The notes under the pieces are model-generated. The model did no database searches, was not told the origin of the DNA, and worked only from the letters and a program-made list of their open reading frames with translations. Source: Planktotalea arctica (lineage in GTDB: Bacteria; Pseudomonadota; Alphaproteobacteria; Rhodobacterales; Rhodobacteraceae). Taken from it: a stretch of 64,000 bases of DNA. Positions 36,741 through 44,837 of the stretch are shown here, piece after piece. The stretch lies in NCBI RefSeq assembly GCF_002105285.1, contig NZ_MUHR01000003.1:53490-117489 (forward strand), read 5' to 3'. Each line of letters starts with the position of its first letter. Positions within the stretch are counted from its first letter, which is position 1. The position numbers and the translations under genes were made by a program.

Positions 36741-37261
36741 TCACGCCAGCATATTGCGCGTTGATGGCGCGCTATAATGCTTGGCAAAACGCTGAGTTGG
36801 TCAAATCGCTTGAGATTTTGTCCGAAGCAGACCTGCGCGCAGAGCGCGGGGCTTTCTTCGGATCGATCTTCAAGACGGTGAACCATTTGCTTTGGGGCGA
36901 TACCCTTTGGATTTCCCGTTTCGACGGGGGCTCTGGCCCTGCTGAAACAGACCTGACCAAAACGGACACCACGGATACGACAGATAGCTTGGCGCAGTGG
37001 TCTGCCGAGCGCTCCGTTGCAGATGCACGCTTCATTGCTTGGGCGGATCGCGTGAGCGAGGCCGATTTGCAGGGTGATCTGACATGGTTTTCAGGGTCTA
37101 TCCAGGCAGACATCAGCAAATCACGTCCGCTTTGCATCATGCAAATGTTCAACCACCAGACCCATCACCGCGGTCAGGTTCACACCATGCTCGGCGCCGC
37201 TGGCGCGCCGATGTATACCACCGATATTCCCTTCATACCCTCTTCTTTCATGCCGGAGTAG
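36737..37261 (+). CDS. DinB family protein
   Basis: The 174-residue helical product has the DinB layout: an N-terminal helix with YCALMARYNAWQNAELV, the first ligand histidine in VNHLLWGDTLWISRFDG (about 52-68), and the C-terminal pair in MFNHQTHHRGQVHTML (about 137-152). DinB proteins use a three-His metal site, and some are thiol-dependent transferases or isomerases. The ATG at 36737 overlaps the DUF1326 stop (ATGA). It is followed by dmdA six bases later. Confidence 0.85.
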   Translation: MITPAYCALMARYNAWQNAELVKSLEILSEADLRAERGAFFGSIFKTVNHLLWGDTLWISRFDGGSGPAETDLTKTDTTDTTDSLAQWSAERSVADARFIAWADRVSEADLQGDLTWFSGSIQADISKSRPLCIMQMFNHQTHHRGQVHTMLGAAGAPMYTTDIPFIPSSFMPE

Positions 37262-37267
37262 CCCGAT

Positions 37268-38371
37268 ATGGCTCTAATCTCTCCTTCGCGCCGCCTGCGC
37301 CGCACACCTTTTTCCGAGGGTGTCGAGGCGGCAGGTGTCAAAGCCTATACGGTGTATAACCGCATGCTTTTGCCCACTGTTTTTCGCTCGGTTCAGGAGG
37401 ATTATCACCACCTGAAATCGGCGGTGCAGGTCTGGGACGTGGCCGTCGAGCGCCAGGTCGAATTGCGCGGCCCCGATGCGGGGCGCCTGATGCAGATGCT
37501 GACTCCGCGCGATCTGCGCGGGATGCGGGCAGGGCAATGTTACTACGTGCCCATCGTCGATGAAACCGGCGGAATGCTAAATGATCCGGTCGCGGTGAAG
37601 CTGGCTGAGGATCGCTGGTGGATTTCCATTGCCGACAGTGATCTGCTGCTCTGGGTCAAGGGCATCGCCTATGGTTATCGCCTTGATGTGCTGGTGGACG
37701 AACCTGATATCTCCCCCCTCGCGGTGCAAGGCCCCAAGGCGGATGAGTTGATGGCGCGGGTCTTTGGTGATGCCGTGCGCGACATCAAGTTTTTCCGCTA
37801 TAGCTGGTTCGAGTTTCAGGGGCGCGACATGGTGATTGCGCGCTCTGGCTACTCTAAACAGGGTGGTTTCGAAATTTACGTGAACGGTACCGACATGGGC
37901 ATGCCGCTGTGGAATGCGCTGATGGAGGCGGGCAAGGATTTGGATGTTTATGCGGGCTGCCCCAACCTGATCGAGCGGATCGAGGGTGGATTGCTGAGCT
38001 ACGGCAATGACATGAACGAGGACAATACGCCCCATGAATGTGGGCTTGGCAAATTCTGCAACACAAACACGGCCATTGGCTGCGTCGGGCGCGATGCGCT
38101 TTTGCGGGTGGCGCAGGAAGGTCCGGTCAAACAGTTACGCCCCATTGAGATTCACGGTGATCCGGTTGGACTTTGTGATCGACTTTGGCCGCTGATGGAT
38201 GGGGACCGGCAGGTTGGCACGATCAGCTCGGCGGCTTATAGCCCTGATTTTGCGACGAACGTGGCGATCGGCATGGTGCGCATGACCCACTGGGATGAGG
38301 GCGCGGAACTGGATGTCATAACGCCGAGCGGGATTCAGCCCGTGACGGTGAAAGAGACGTTCTGGATTTGA
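37268..38371 (+). CDS. dmdA: dimethylsulfoniopropionate demethylase
   Basis: The 367-residue GcvT-fold enzyme moves a methyl group from DMSP to tetrahydrofolate, giving methylmercaptopropionate, the first step of the marine demethylation pathway. The N-terminus RTPFSEGVEAAGVKAYTVYN and the VWDVAVERQVELRGPDAGRL block are characteristic. Further matches are FFRYSWFEFQGRDMVIARSG (about 176-195) and YGNDMNEDNTPHECGLGKF (about 248-266). Length agrees with known DmdA (about 365). It is the last gene of the tight run starting with DUF2182 and is followed by acuI, as in Ruegeria pomeroyi. Other GcvT relatives (soxA, soxG) lie elsewhere in the window but are clearly different. Confidence 0.93.
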   Translation: MALISPSRRLRRTPFSEGVEAAGVKAYTVYNRMLLPTVFRSVQEDYHHLKSAVQVWDVAVERQVELRGPDAGRLMQMLTPRDLRGMRAGQCYYVPIVDETGGMLNDPVAVKLAEDRWWISIADSDLLLWVKGIAYGYRLDVLVDEPDISPLAVQGPKADELMARVFGDAVRDIKFFRYSWFEFQGRDMVIARSGYSKQGGFEIYVNGTDMGMPLWNALMEAGKDLDVYAGCPNLIERIEGGLLSYGNDMNEDNTPHECGLGKFCNTNTAIGCVGRDALLRVAQEGPVKQLRPIEIHGDPVGLCDRLWPLMDGDRQVGTISSAAYSPDFATNVAIGMVRMTHWDEGAELDVITPSGIQPVTVKETFWI

Positions 38372-38380
38372 TACGATAGA

Positions 38381-38428
38381 GTGGGGGCCAGCCCCCACAC
38401 CCCCGAAGTTTACTTGGAAAGATGAAGG
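38381..38428 (+). repeat. dispersed GGGGGCCAGCCCCC element supplying a ribosome site
   Basis: The perfect inverted repeat GTGGGGGCCAGCCCCCAC at 38381-38398 is followed by ACCCCCGAAGTTTA and then GGAAAGATGAAGG. A very similar unit lies at 47706-47754. The last part, GATGAAGG, is the apparent ribosome binding site of acuI, seven bases before its ATG. The hairpin lies 10 bases after the dmdA stop and may tune expression between the two genes. Confidence 0.6.
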
Positions 38429-38435
38429 AATAGTC

Positions 38436-39419
38436 ATGTTTAACGCACTTGTTGTGAATAAGAACGATGAAGGTAAAACCAGCGCTGCGGTTACGCAGAT
38501 CGGGCTGGATGATTTGCCAACGGGCGATGTGACGGTTGCAGTGGAATATTCCACGGTGAACTATAAAGACGGGCTTTGCATCGGGCCGGGCGGCGGACTT
38601 GTGCGTAATTATCCCCATGTGCCGGGCATTGATTTTGCGGGTACGGTCGAGGCATCGGATGATCCACGCTATAAAGCGGGCGACAAAGTGGTCTTGACCG
38701 GCTGGCGCGTCGGCGAGGCGCATTGGGGCGGGTATTCCCAGAAAGCGCGTGTTAAGGCCGATTGGCTGGTGCCATTGCCGAGCGGTTTGGACACGCGTCA
38801 AGCGATGGCCGTTGGCACAGCAGGCTTTACCGCTATGCTGGCGGTGATGGCGCTTGAGGATCACGGCATCAAGGCTGGGCCGGTTCTTGTGACGGGTGCC
38901 GCGGGCGGTGTTGGCTCGGTCGCGACGGCCATTCTGGCGCATTTGGGGCATGAGGTCGCTGCGGTCACCGGGCGCCCTGAGACTGCGGATTACCTGAAAT
39001 CATTGGGCGCGACGCAGATCGTGGCGCGCGAAGAATTGAACGAGACGATCAAGCGTCCGATGGAAGCGGAAACCTGGGGTGGCTGCGTTGATGCCGTTGG
39101 CGGCGAGATGCTGGCGCGCGTGCTTGGCCAGATGCAATACGGCGCTTCGGTCGCGGCCGTTGGCCTTGCGGGCGGAGCGGGCCTTCCTGCGACTGTCATT
39201 CCATTCCTTTTGCGCGGCGTTAATCTGCTTGGCATTGATAGCGTGATGCAGCCCTATGAGAACCGTTTGCGCGCGTGGGAACGGATTGCGAAGGATCTGC
39301 CGATGGACAAGCTGGAGGCGATGGTTCACCCAGCGATCCTGTCCGATCTGCCAGATTTGGGGCGCGATATTCTTAAAGGTCAGGTCAAAGGGCGCGTTGT
39401 TGTTGACGTGAACGCCTAG
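38436..39419 (+). CDS. acuI: acrylyl-CoA reductase (NADPH), MDR family
   Basis: The 327-residue product belongs to the YhdH/AcuI group of medium-chain reductases. It shows NYKDGLCIGPGGGLVRNYPH and VPGIDFAGTVEASDDPRY in the substrate part, VGTAGFTAMLAVMALEDHG and VTGAAGGVGSVATA (about 150) for NADPH, and no zinc-site cysteines. AcuI reduces toxic acryloyl-CoA made from DMSP to propionyl-CoA. Its position behind dmdA matches Ruegeria pomeroyi and supports the call over generic quinone reductase. Confidence 0.92.
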   Translation: MFNALVVNKNDEGKTSAAVTQIGLDDLPTGDVTVAVEYSTVNYKDGLCIGPGGGLVRNYPHVPGIDFAGTVEASDDPRYKAGDKVVLTGWRVGEAHWGGYSQKARVKADWLVPLPSGLDTRQAMAVGTAGFTAMLAVMALEDHGIKAGPVLVTGAAGGVGSVATAILAHLGHEVAAVTGRPETADYLKSLGATQIVAREELNETIKRPMEAETWGGCVDAVGGEMLARVLGQMQYGASVAAVGLAGGAGLPATVIPFLLRGVNLLGIDSVMQPYENRLRAWERIAKDLPMDKLEAMVHPAILSDLPDLGRDILKGQVKGRVVVDVNA

Positions 39420-39446
39420 GCCGATTTGCGCATGCCGCATGAATGT

Positions 39447-39480
39447 GAACCGTCCCTTAAAGGGGGCGGTTCTTGCGTTT
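39447..39480 (+). terminator. terminator after acuI
   Basis: GAACCGTCCC at 39447-39456 pairs with GGGGCGGTTC at 39463-39472 with one G-U pair, around a 6-base loop, followed by TTGCGTTTTG. It lies 28 bases after the acuI stop. Confidence 0.75.
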
Positions 39481-39643
39481 TGTAAGTTGGCCTCCTACGG
39501 GAAAATCTGATGTGAACATACGAGAATGGAGGCAATTTAACGCAATCATTCGCGGCTTTGCCCCGGTTTTCGGCGCGCCGGGGCTACACGGCGCTGACCC
39601 GTCTCGCTAGGATGGGCGCAAAGCAAACCGAAAAGGCCATGAC

Positions 39644-40066
39644 ATGAGCTACGATCCCGACAATATATTTGCCAAAATCCTGCGCGGCGAAATTCCAAGT
39701 TTCAAAGTTTATGAGGACGATGATACCTATTGCTTCATGGATATCATGCCGCGCAGCGACGGGCATTGCCTGGTTATCCCGAAAACGCCCTGCCGCAATA
39801 TTCTGGATGCAAGCCCTGCACAGCTGAGCGCTTGCATGGCGACGGTCAACAAAGTGGCCAATGCCTGTATGACGGCCTTCAACGCGGACGGTATCACGCT
39901 TCAGCAATTTTCCGAAGCCGCGGGGGGGCAGGAGGTATTCCACCTGCATTTCCACATTCTTCCGCGCCTTGATGGGCTTGCGACGCGCCCTGCTGGCAAA
40001 ATGGGGGATATGGAGCAAATCAAAGCTCATGCCGATGCGATAACGGCTGTGCTGGCTGCGGGCTGA
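39644..40066 (+). CDS. HIT family protein
   Basis: The 140-residue product has the HIT signature FHLHFHILPR (about 103-112, HXHXHX) and the N-terminal NIFAKILRGEIPSFKVYEDD typical of the Hint/PKCI branch. These proteins hydrolyse adenosine 5'-phosphoramidates and related nucleotides. The gene stands alone between the acuI terminator and the BCCT gene. Confidence 0.9.
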   Translation: MSYDPDNIFAKILRGEIPSFKVYEDDDTYCFMDIMPRSDGHCLVIPKTPCRNILDASPAQLSACMATVNKVANACMTAFNADGITLQQFSEAAGGQEVFHLHFHILPRLDGLATRPAGKMGDMEQIKAHADAITAVLAAG

Positions 40067-40110
40067 TGCGCTTTGAACCTGTGATTTGAAGTGTTTATTG
40101 CGAAATTGGC

Positions 40111-40143
40111 GCGCTTTTTCGGGAGAAAATCCTGAGAAAGCGC
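40111..40143. terminator. long hairpin between the HIT and BCCT genes
   Basis: GCGCTTTTTCGGGA at 40111-40124 pairs with TCCTGAGAAAGCGC at 40130-40143 over 14 positions with one G-U and one mismatch, leaving a 5-base loop. There is no T run behind it, so it may be a terminator for the HIT gene or a structured leader of the BCCT gene. Confidence 0.45.
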
Positions 40144-40255
40144 TTGAAAGGCTTGAAACTCCCAAAGGCGTCACTATTTCGACAGAGTCCCTAGGTTTTT
40201 GTGTGTGACATGTTAGGCTTCGCGCACAAAAAACAAAAAAACAGGGACAAATTCA

Positions 40256-41929
40256 ATGAAACCTCCTCTGATGGATCTCCACATCGAGACCGCGATAAGC
40301 GGCTTTTACAAAGGGTTCGCCAAGAATGTGACGGTGGCCGGCAAAGTGATTGTCGGCGCGCTTATCATTTGGGCCGTGGCCTTTCCGACGCAAGCCGCCT
40401 CTGTGCTCTCGAGCATCAATGGCGTCATTCTGTCGACGTTCAACTATTGGTATGTTTTCGTGATGGCCTTCTTCGTGCTGGTTTGCCTCTTGCTGGCGAT
40501 CTGGCCTGCGTCGGGCCGTTTGAAACTGGGGCATCCCGAGGACAAGCCGGAGTTTTCAAATTTCTCGTGGTTCTCGATGATGTTCGGTGCCGGTATCGGT
40601 ATCGGCATGCTGACCTTTGCCACCGCAGAGCCCATGTATCACTGGGCCTCCAACCCTGACACCATTCGCGGGATCACCGAGGGCAGCAGCGCGGAGAATG
40701 TGCGCGCCGCCTATGTGTGGTCCTTCACCCATTGGGGCCTTGCTGCGTGGGCCGCATATGCGATCGTCGGGCTGAGCCTTGCCTATTTCGCCTATCGCCG
40801 CGATTTGCCACTGACCATTCGCTCCGCGCTTGTGCCCTTGTTCGGGCGCAGCCTGTCGGGGCCTTTGGGGCATACGATTGATGTGGTTGCGGTTGTGGCC
40901 ACAGTGCTTGGCGTGAGCCAAACGCTTGGTTTTGGCGTCGAGCAATTTGTTGCGGGTCTAAGCCGCATCGGCTTTGGTGACTGGCTCTATACGGCGACGG
41001 CAGATGGCGGGCAGAAGGTCTCTATCATGGCGATCATTCTGGCGCTGGTTGTGATCATGGGGGCCTCGACGCTTTCCGCGCTTTCGGGCGTCGGCAAGGG
41101 CATCAAATGGCTGTCGAACATCAACATGGGCCTCAGCTTTTTCATTCTGGCGTTTTTCTTGATCTTCGGATCGACCTTCTTTGGACTTCAGGCGCTGTTC
41201 CTTGGTATTTGGGACTATCTCGTTTCGATCCCTAGCAACATCCTGACCGTCTGGGCCAAGGACGGCACGGAAACCGGTGATGCGCTTGCGGGCTGGCAGG
41301 GTGGCTGGACCATCTTCTACTGGGCTTGGTGGATTGCATTTGCACCCTTCGTAGGCGTGTTCCTTGCGCGTATTTCCAAAGGGCGCACCGTGCGTGAATA
41401 TGTGCTCGGCGCGATCGTGATCCCGGCCTTCATGTGCTTTGTGTGGTTTGCAATCGTTGGCGGCACAGCCATTGATCTGGAGCTGAACGGCAATGCCAAT
41501 GGCGCAATCACCGGCGCAGGGCAGGCAGATCAGCTCTTTGCGATGCTGGGTGTGATCCTTAGCCCGACACTGGCGTGGATCATGTCGATCGTCGTGGTGG
41601 TGTTGTTGCTCACCTACCTTGTGACCTCGGCGGACTCGGCTGTTTTGATCATCAACACGATCAACGCGGCGGGCGACGAGGGTCCAAAGGCACGTCCACA
41701 TATCCTGTTCTGGGGGGCGGCACTGGCCTTTGTGGTCGGCGGCTTGATCATCGCGGGTGGTCTGGGTGCGATCCAGACGGCCATGGTGATCGGCGCGCTT
41801 CCGTTCAGTCTTGTTATGGCGCTGATGGGCATTTCTGTGCTCAAAGCGATCTGGCGTGACGGCAAACGCGAAAAGATGGGGGTCGCTTCGACCTCTGCTG
41901 AAGTGGCTGCGACTGCTGCGGCCGAGTAA
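40256..41929 (+). CDS. BCCT family transporter
   Basis: The 557-residue product has about twelve membrane helices and the BCCT marks: the glycine-rich GAGIGIGMLTFATAEPMYHW (about 115-134) and YWAWWIAFAPFVGVFLARIS (about 356-375), with the tryptophans that form the trimethylammonium-binding site. Carriers of this family import glycine betaine, choline, carnitine or DMSP. Its place close to dmdA-acuI makes DMSP or betaine plausible, but substrate is not fixed by sequence. It has its own transcription unit ending in a good terminator. Confidence 0.9.
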   Translation: MKPPLMDLHIETAISGFYKGFAKNVTVAGKVIVGALIIWAVAFPTQAASVLSSINGVILSTFNYWYVFVMAFFVLVCLLLAIWPASGRLKLGHPEDKPEFSNFSWFSMMFGAGIGIGMLTFATAEPMYHWASNPDTIRGITEGSSAENVRAAYVWSFTHWGLAAWAAYAIVGLSLAYFAYRRDLPLTIRSALVPLFGRSLSGPLGHTIDVVAVVATVLGVSQTLGFGVEQFVAGLSRIGFGDWLYTATADGGQKVSIMAIILALVVIMGASTLSALSGVGKGIKWLSNINMGLSFFILAFFLIFGSTFFGLQALFLGIWDYLVSIPSNILTVWAKDGTETGDALAGWQGGWTIFYWAWWIAFAPFVGVFLARISKGRTVREYVLGAIVIPAFMCFVWFAIVGGTAIDLELNGNANGAITGAGQADQLFAMLGVILSPTLAWIMSIVVVVLLLTYLVTSADSAVLIINTINAAGDEGPKARPHILFWGAALAFVVGGLIIAGGLGAIQTAMVIGALPFSLVMALMGISVLKAIWRDGKREKMGVASTSAEVAATAAAE

Positions 41930-41958
41930 AACAGGCGCTTAACGTTGCGCCCCTGAGA

Positions 41959-41988
41959 GGCCCCGATGCTTGCGCGTCGGGGCCTTTT
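41959..41988 (+). terminator. terminator after the BCCT gene
   Basis: GGCCCCGA at 41959-41966 pairs perfectly with TCGGGGCC at 41977-41984, followed by TTTTGGTTCTTT. Confidence 0.85.
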
Positions 41989-42027
41989 GGTTCTTTGTAG
42001 GCACCGAACACTTTGGGGATATTTATC

Positions 42028-43248
42028 ATGGCACTCGATCTGGATTTCGTGCGTGCGCAGTTTCCGGCCTTCAACGAGGCGGCATTGCAGGGGCAGGCGT
42101 TTTTCGAAAATGCGGGCGGCAGCTATACTTGCGCGCCGGTGATCGAGCGCTTGATGCGCTACTACACCCAGCGAAAAGTGCAGCCCTACGGACCCTACGA
42201 CGCCTCGCGCCTTGCGGGCGAGGAGATGGACGAGGCGCGGGTGCGCCTTGCTGCGATCATGGGCGTTGACACGGACGAGGTGTCCTTTGGCCCCTCCACG
42301 ACGCAAAACACCTATGTTCTGGCGCAGGCCTTTGCCGGCTTTATGCAGCCCGGCGAGGCGATCGTGGTCACCAATCAGGACCATGAAGCCAATACCGGCC
42401 CTTGGCGCCGTTTGGCCGAACGCGGCATCGAGGTGCGCGAGTGGAAGATTGATCCGGATACGGGCCATCTGGACCCAGAAGCGCTGGCTAATCTGCTGGA
42501 CGAAAAGGTGCGGCTGGTGTGCTTTCCCCATTGCTCCAATGTGGTGGGGGAAATCAATCCGGTCACTGAAATCACCGCAATGGCCCATGCGGCGGGTGCG
42601 TTCGTTTGTGTAGACGGCGTGTCCTATGCGCCCCATGGCATCCCGAATGTGGGCGAGCTTGGCCCCGATATCTATCTGTTCTCCGCCTACAAGACTTATG
42701 GGCCACATCAGGGCATCATGGTAATGCGCCGCGCGTTGGGAACGACTTTGCCAAATCAGGGGCATTTCTTCAACGAGGGCACGCTGTACAAACGCTTCAC
42801 GCCCGCAGGGCCGGATCACGCGCAAATCGCGGCTAGCGCAGGGATGGCTGATTATATCGACGCGCTTGCCGCGCACGAGGGCATTACCGGCGACGGCGCT
42901 GCGCGCGGGGCAGGGGTGCATGATCTGATGCGCGCACATGAGGTGGAACTGCTGCAGCCCTTGCTCGATTACGCATCGACGAAGAATTCTGTGCGGCTTA
43001 TCGGCCCTGATCAGGCCGCTTCGCGCGCTCCGACCGTGGCCCTGGCCTCGCAGGAGAACGCTGAAGTTCTGGCGCAAAGGCTGGTCAAACACGGCGTCAT
43101 GGCGGGGGGTGGTGATTTCTATGCTGTACGCGCGCTGCAAGCGATGGGCGTGGATATGGACAAGGGCGTGCTGCGCGTGAGTTTCACGCACTACACCAGC
43201 AAAGCGGAAATAGAACAGCTTTTGAATGCCTTGGATGATATTCTTTGA
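42028..43248 (+). CDS. class V aminotransferase, cysteine desulfurase-like (VC1184 type)
   Basis: The 406-residue product is a PLP fold-type I protein with the pyridoxal lysine in LFSAYKTYGPHQGIM (about 218-232). FENAGGSYTCAPVIERLM and CFPHCSNVVGEINPV further place it near the TIGR01976 cysteine desulfurase-like group. A catalytic cysteine loop as in IscS or SufS is not obvious, so sulfur transfer is unproven. The ATG at 42028 gives the family N-terminus; the in-frame ATG at 42013 would add five residues. It is followed by the photolyase gene 53 bases later. Confidence 0.8.
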   Translation: MALDLDFVRAQFPAFNEAALQGQAFFENAGGSYTCAPVIERLMRYYTQRKVQPYGPYDASRLAGEEMDEARVRLAAIMGVDTDEVSFGPSTTQNTYVLAQAFAGFMQPGEAIVVTNQDHEANTGPWRRLAERGIEVREWKIDPDTGHLDPEALANLLDEKVRLVCFPHCSNVVGEINPVTEITAMAHAAGAFVCVDGVSYAPHGIPNVGELGPDIYLFSAYKTYGPHQGIMVMRRALGTTLPNQGHFFNEGTLYKRFTPAGPDHAQIAASAGMADYIDALAAHEGITGDGAARGAGVHDLMRAHEVELLQPLLDYASTKNSVRLIGPDQAASRAPTVALASQENAEVLAQRLVKHGVMAGGGDFYAVRALQAMGVDMDKGVLRVSFTHYTSKAEIEQLLNALDDIL

Positions 43249-43275
43249 TCTAGTGCAGCAGTGGGCGCGTATCTA
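43246..43275 (+). promoter_or_regulatory. possible ECF-sigma promoter before the photolyase gene
   Basis: TGATCT at 43246-43251 and TATCTA at 43270-43275, 18 bases apart, loosely resemble the RpoE/ChrR (ECF11) promoter of Rhodobacter, whose -35 is TGATCC. The -35 overlaps the stop codon of the preceding gene. This is a weak pattern match. Confidence 0.25.
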
Positions 43276-43301
43276 GATAAAAGAAACACGGCGGGGACTT
43301 C

Positions 43302-44723
43302 GTGAGCGATAAAAAACCGATACTTGTCTGGTTCAGACGGGACTTACGCCTGTGTGATCATCCGGCCCTCATTGCTGCTTGCGAGAGCGGCGCACCGGTG
43401 ATTGCCGTTTTCATCAAGGACGATGTGGTGGAGGGCCTTGGCGCTGCACCAAAGTGGCGTCTTGGCGCGGCATTGGCGACGTTTGCCGACGCGCTCAAAG
43501 CCAAGGGCGGCGCGCTTGTCCTGCGCTCAGGGCCTGCGCTTGAGGTGCTGCAAAAGCTGATCGGGGAGACCGGCGCAAGCGCGGTCTACTGGTCGCGGCT
43601 TTATGATCCCGAGTGCACCGCGCGCGACACCAAAGTGAAAGCGGCGTTGAAAGAGGCTGGCATCGAGGCGCGCTCGTTCGGTGGGCATTTGATGTTCGAG
43701 CCTTGGACGGTCGAGACCAAGACAGGCGGCATGTATAAAGTGTACACGCCGTTCTGGAAGAGCGTGAAGGATCGCGGCGTGGATGCGCCCAAACCCGGGC
43801 CCAAGAATATCCGCTCGCCCGAACACAGCCCTGCAAGCGAGGCGCTGTCGGACTGGCAGCTTGGCGCTGCGATGCACCGGGGAGCCGATATTGTCGCGCG
43901 CCATGCCCAAGTGGGCGAGCAGGCGGCGCAAGATAGACTGGCTGAGTTCATCGAGGGCGATGTCGATAAATATGTCGAGCAGCGCAATATCCCCTCCGTG
44001 CGCGGCACATCGGGGCTAAGCGAGAACCTTGCGCTTGGGGAAATATCGCCTCACCAGTGTTGGCATGCGGGAATGCGCGCGCTGCACGGCGGCGCGGACG
44101 ATGCCGAGGTGTTCCTGAAGGAGTTGGTCTGGCGCGAATTTGCCTACCACCTGATGCACCACACTCCGCATATCCTAAGCGGCAACTGGAAGCCAGACTG
44201 GGACAAATTTGCGTGGAACGAGGACGCTGAACATCCCGAGGTTATTGCGTGGAAACAGGGGCGTACGGGGATTGAATTTGTCGATTCTGCGATGCGTGAA
44301 ATGTATGTGACCGGCAAGATGCACAATCGGGGCCGGATGATCGTCGCCTCCTACCTCACCAAACACCTGATGAGCCATTGGAAGATCGGCAAGGCCTGGT
44401 TCGAGGAGTGCCTGACCGATTGGGACCCTGCTTCCAACGCGATGGGCTGGCAATGGGCCGCCGGATCGGGGCCGGATGCGTCACCCTATTTTCGCGTGTT
44501 CAATCCAGTGACACAGCTGGATAAATTCGACGCGGGCCGCGGCTATGTGCGCGCTTGGATTGCCGAGGGGCAAAGCACGCCGCCAGCCACCGCGCTGAGC
44601 TATTTCGAGGCGATACCACGCGCATGGAACCTGAGTGCGACGGAACTTTATCCGCAGCCGGTGGTCGATGCGGCGCTCGGGCGCAAACGCGCGCTGGACG
44701 CCTACGCGGGGCGCAACTTCTAG
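43302..44723 (+). CDS. phrB: deoxyribodipyrimidine photolyase
   Basis: The 473-residue product repairs UV-made pyrimidine dimers with blue light. It has the N-terminal antenna domain (VWFRRDLRLCDHPALIAAC), then the FAD domain with FLKELVWREFAYHLMHHTP, GIEFVDSAMREMYVTGKMHN, RMIVASYLTKHLMSHWKIG and the tryptophan-rich WDPASNAMGWQWAAGSGPDA. These are CPD class I photolyase features; a cryptochrome role cannot be ruled out. The start is GTG at 43302. It is followed by the CFA-type gene, a pairing that fits photo-oxidative stress. Confidence 0.93.
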   Translation: MSDKKPILVWFRRDLRLCDHPALIAACESGAPVIAVFIKDDVVEGLGAAPKWRLGAALATFADALKAKGGALVLRSGPALEVLQKLIGETGASAVYWSRLYDPECTARDTKVKAALKEAGIEARSFGGHLMFEPWTVETKTGGMYKVYTPFWKSVKDRGVDAPKPGPKNIRSPEHSPASEALSDWQLGAAMHRGADIVARHAQVGEQAAQDRLAEFIEGDVDKYVEQRNIPSVRGTSGLSENLALGEISPHQCWHAGMRALHGGADDAEVFLKELVWREFAYHLMHHTPHILSGNWKPDWDKFAWNEDAEHPEVIAWKQGRTGIEFVDSAMREMYVTGKMHNRGRMIVASYLTKHLMSHWKIGKAWFEECLTDWDPASNAMGWQWAAGSGPDASPYFRVFNPVTQLDKFDAGRGYVRAWIAEGQSTPPATALSYFEAIPRAWNLSATELYPQPVVDAALGRKRALDAYAGRNF

Positions 44724-44757
44724 CGCATACAAACTTTCACGATCTTGCGCCGCAGGG

Positions 44758-44785
44758 CGATCCTGCTGCATTCTGACTTTAACGA
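44758..44785 (+). promoter_or_regulatory. possible ECF-sigma promoter before the CFA-type gene
   Basis: CGATCC at 44758-44763, a 16-base spacer and TAACGA at 44780-44785 resemble the TGATCC/TAAGAA pattern of the Rhodobacter singlet-oxygen sigma factor RpoE, whose regulon includes a photolyase and a CFA synthase-like gene. It lies 52 bases before the start codon. Confidence 0.35.
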
Positions 44786-44837
44786 CAGGGCATGATGCGC
44801 GCGATAGCGCCGCCCGCTTCACCGATTGGGGGGTGAT

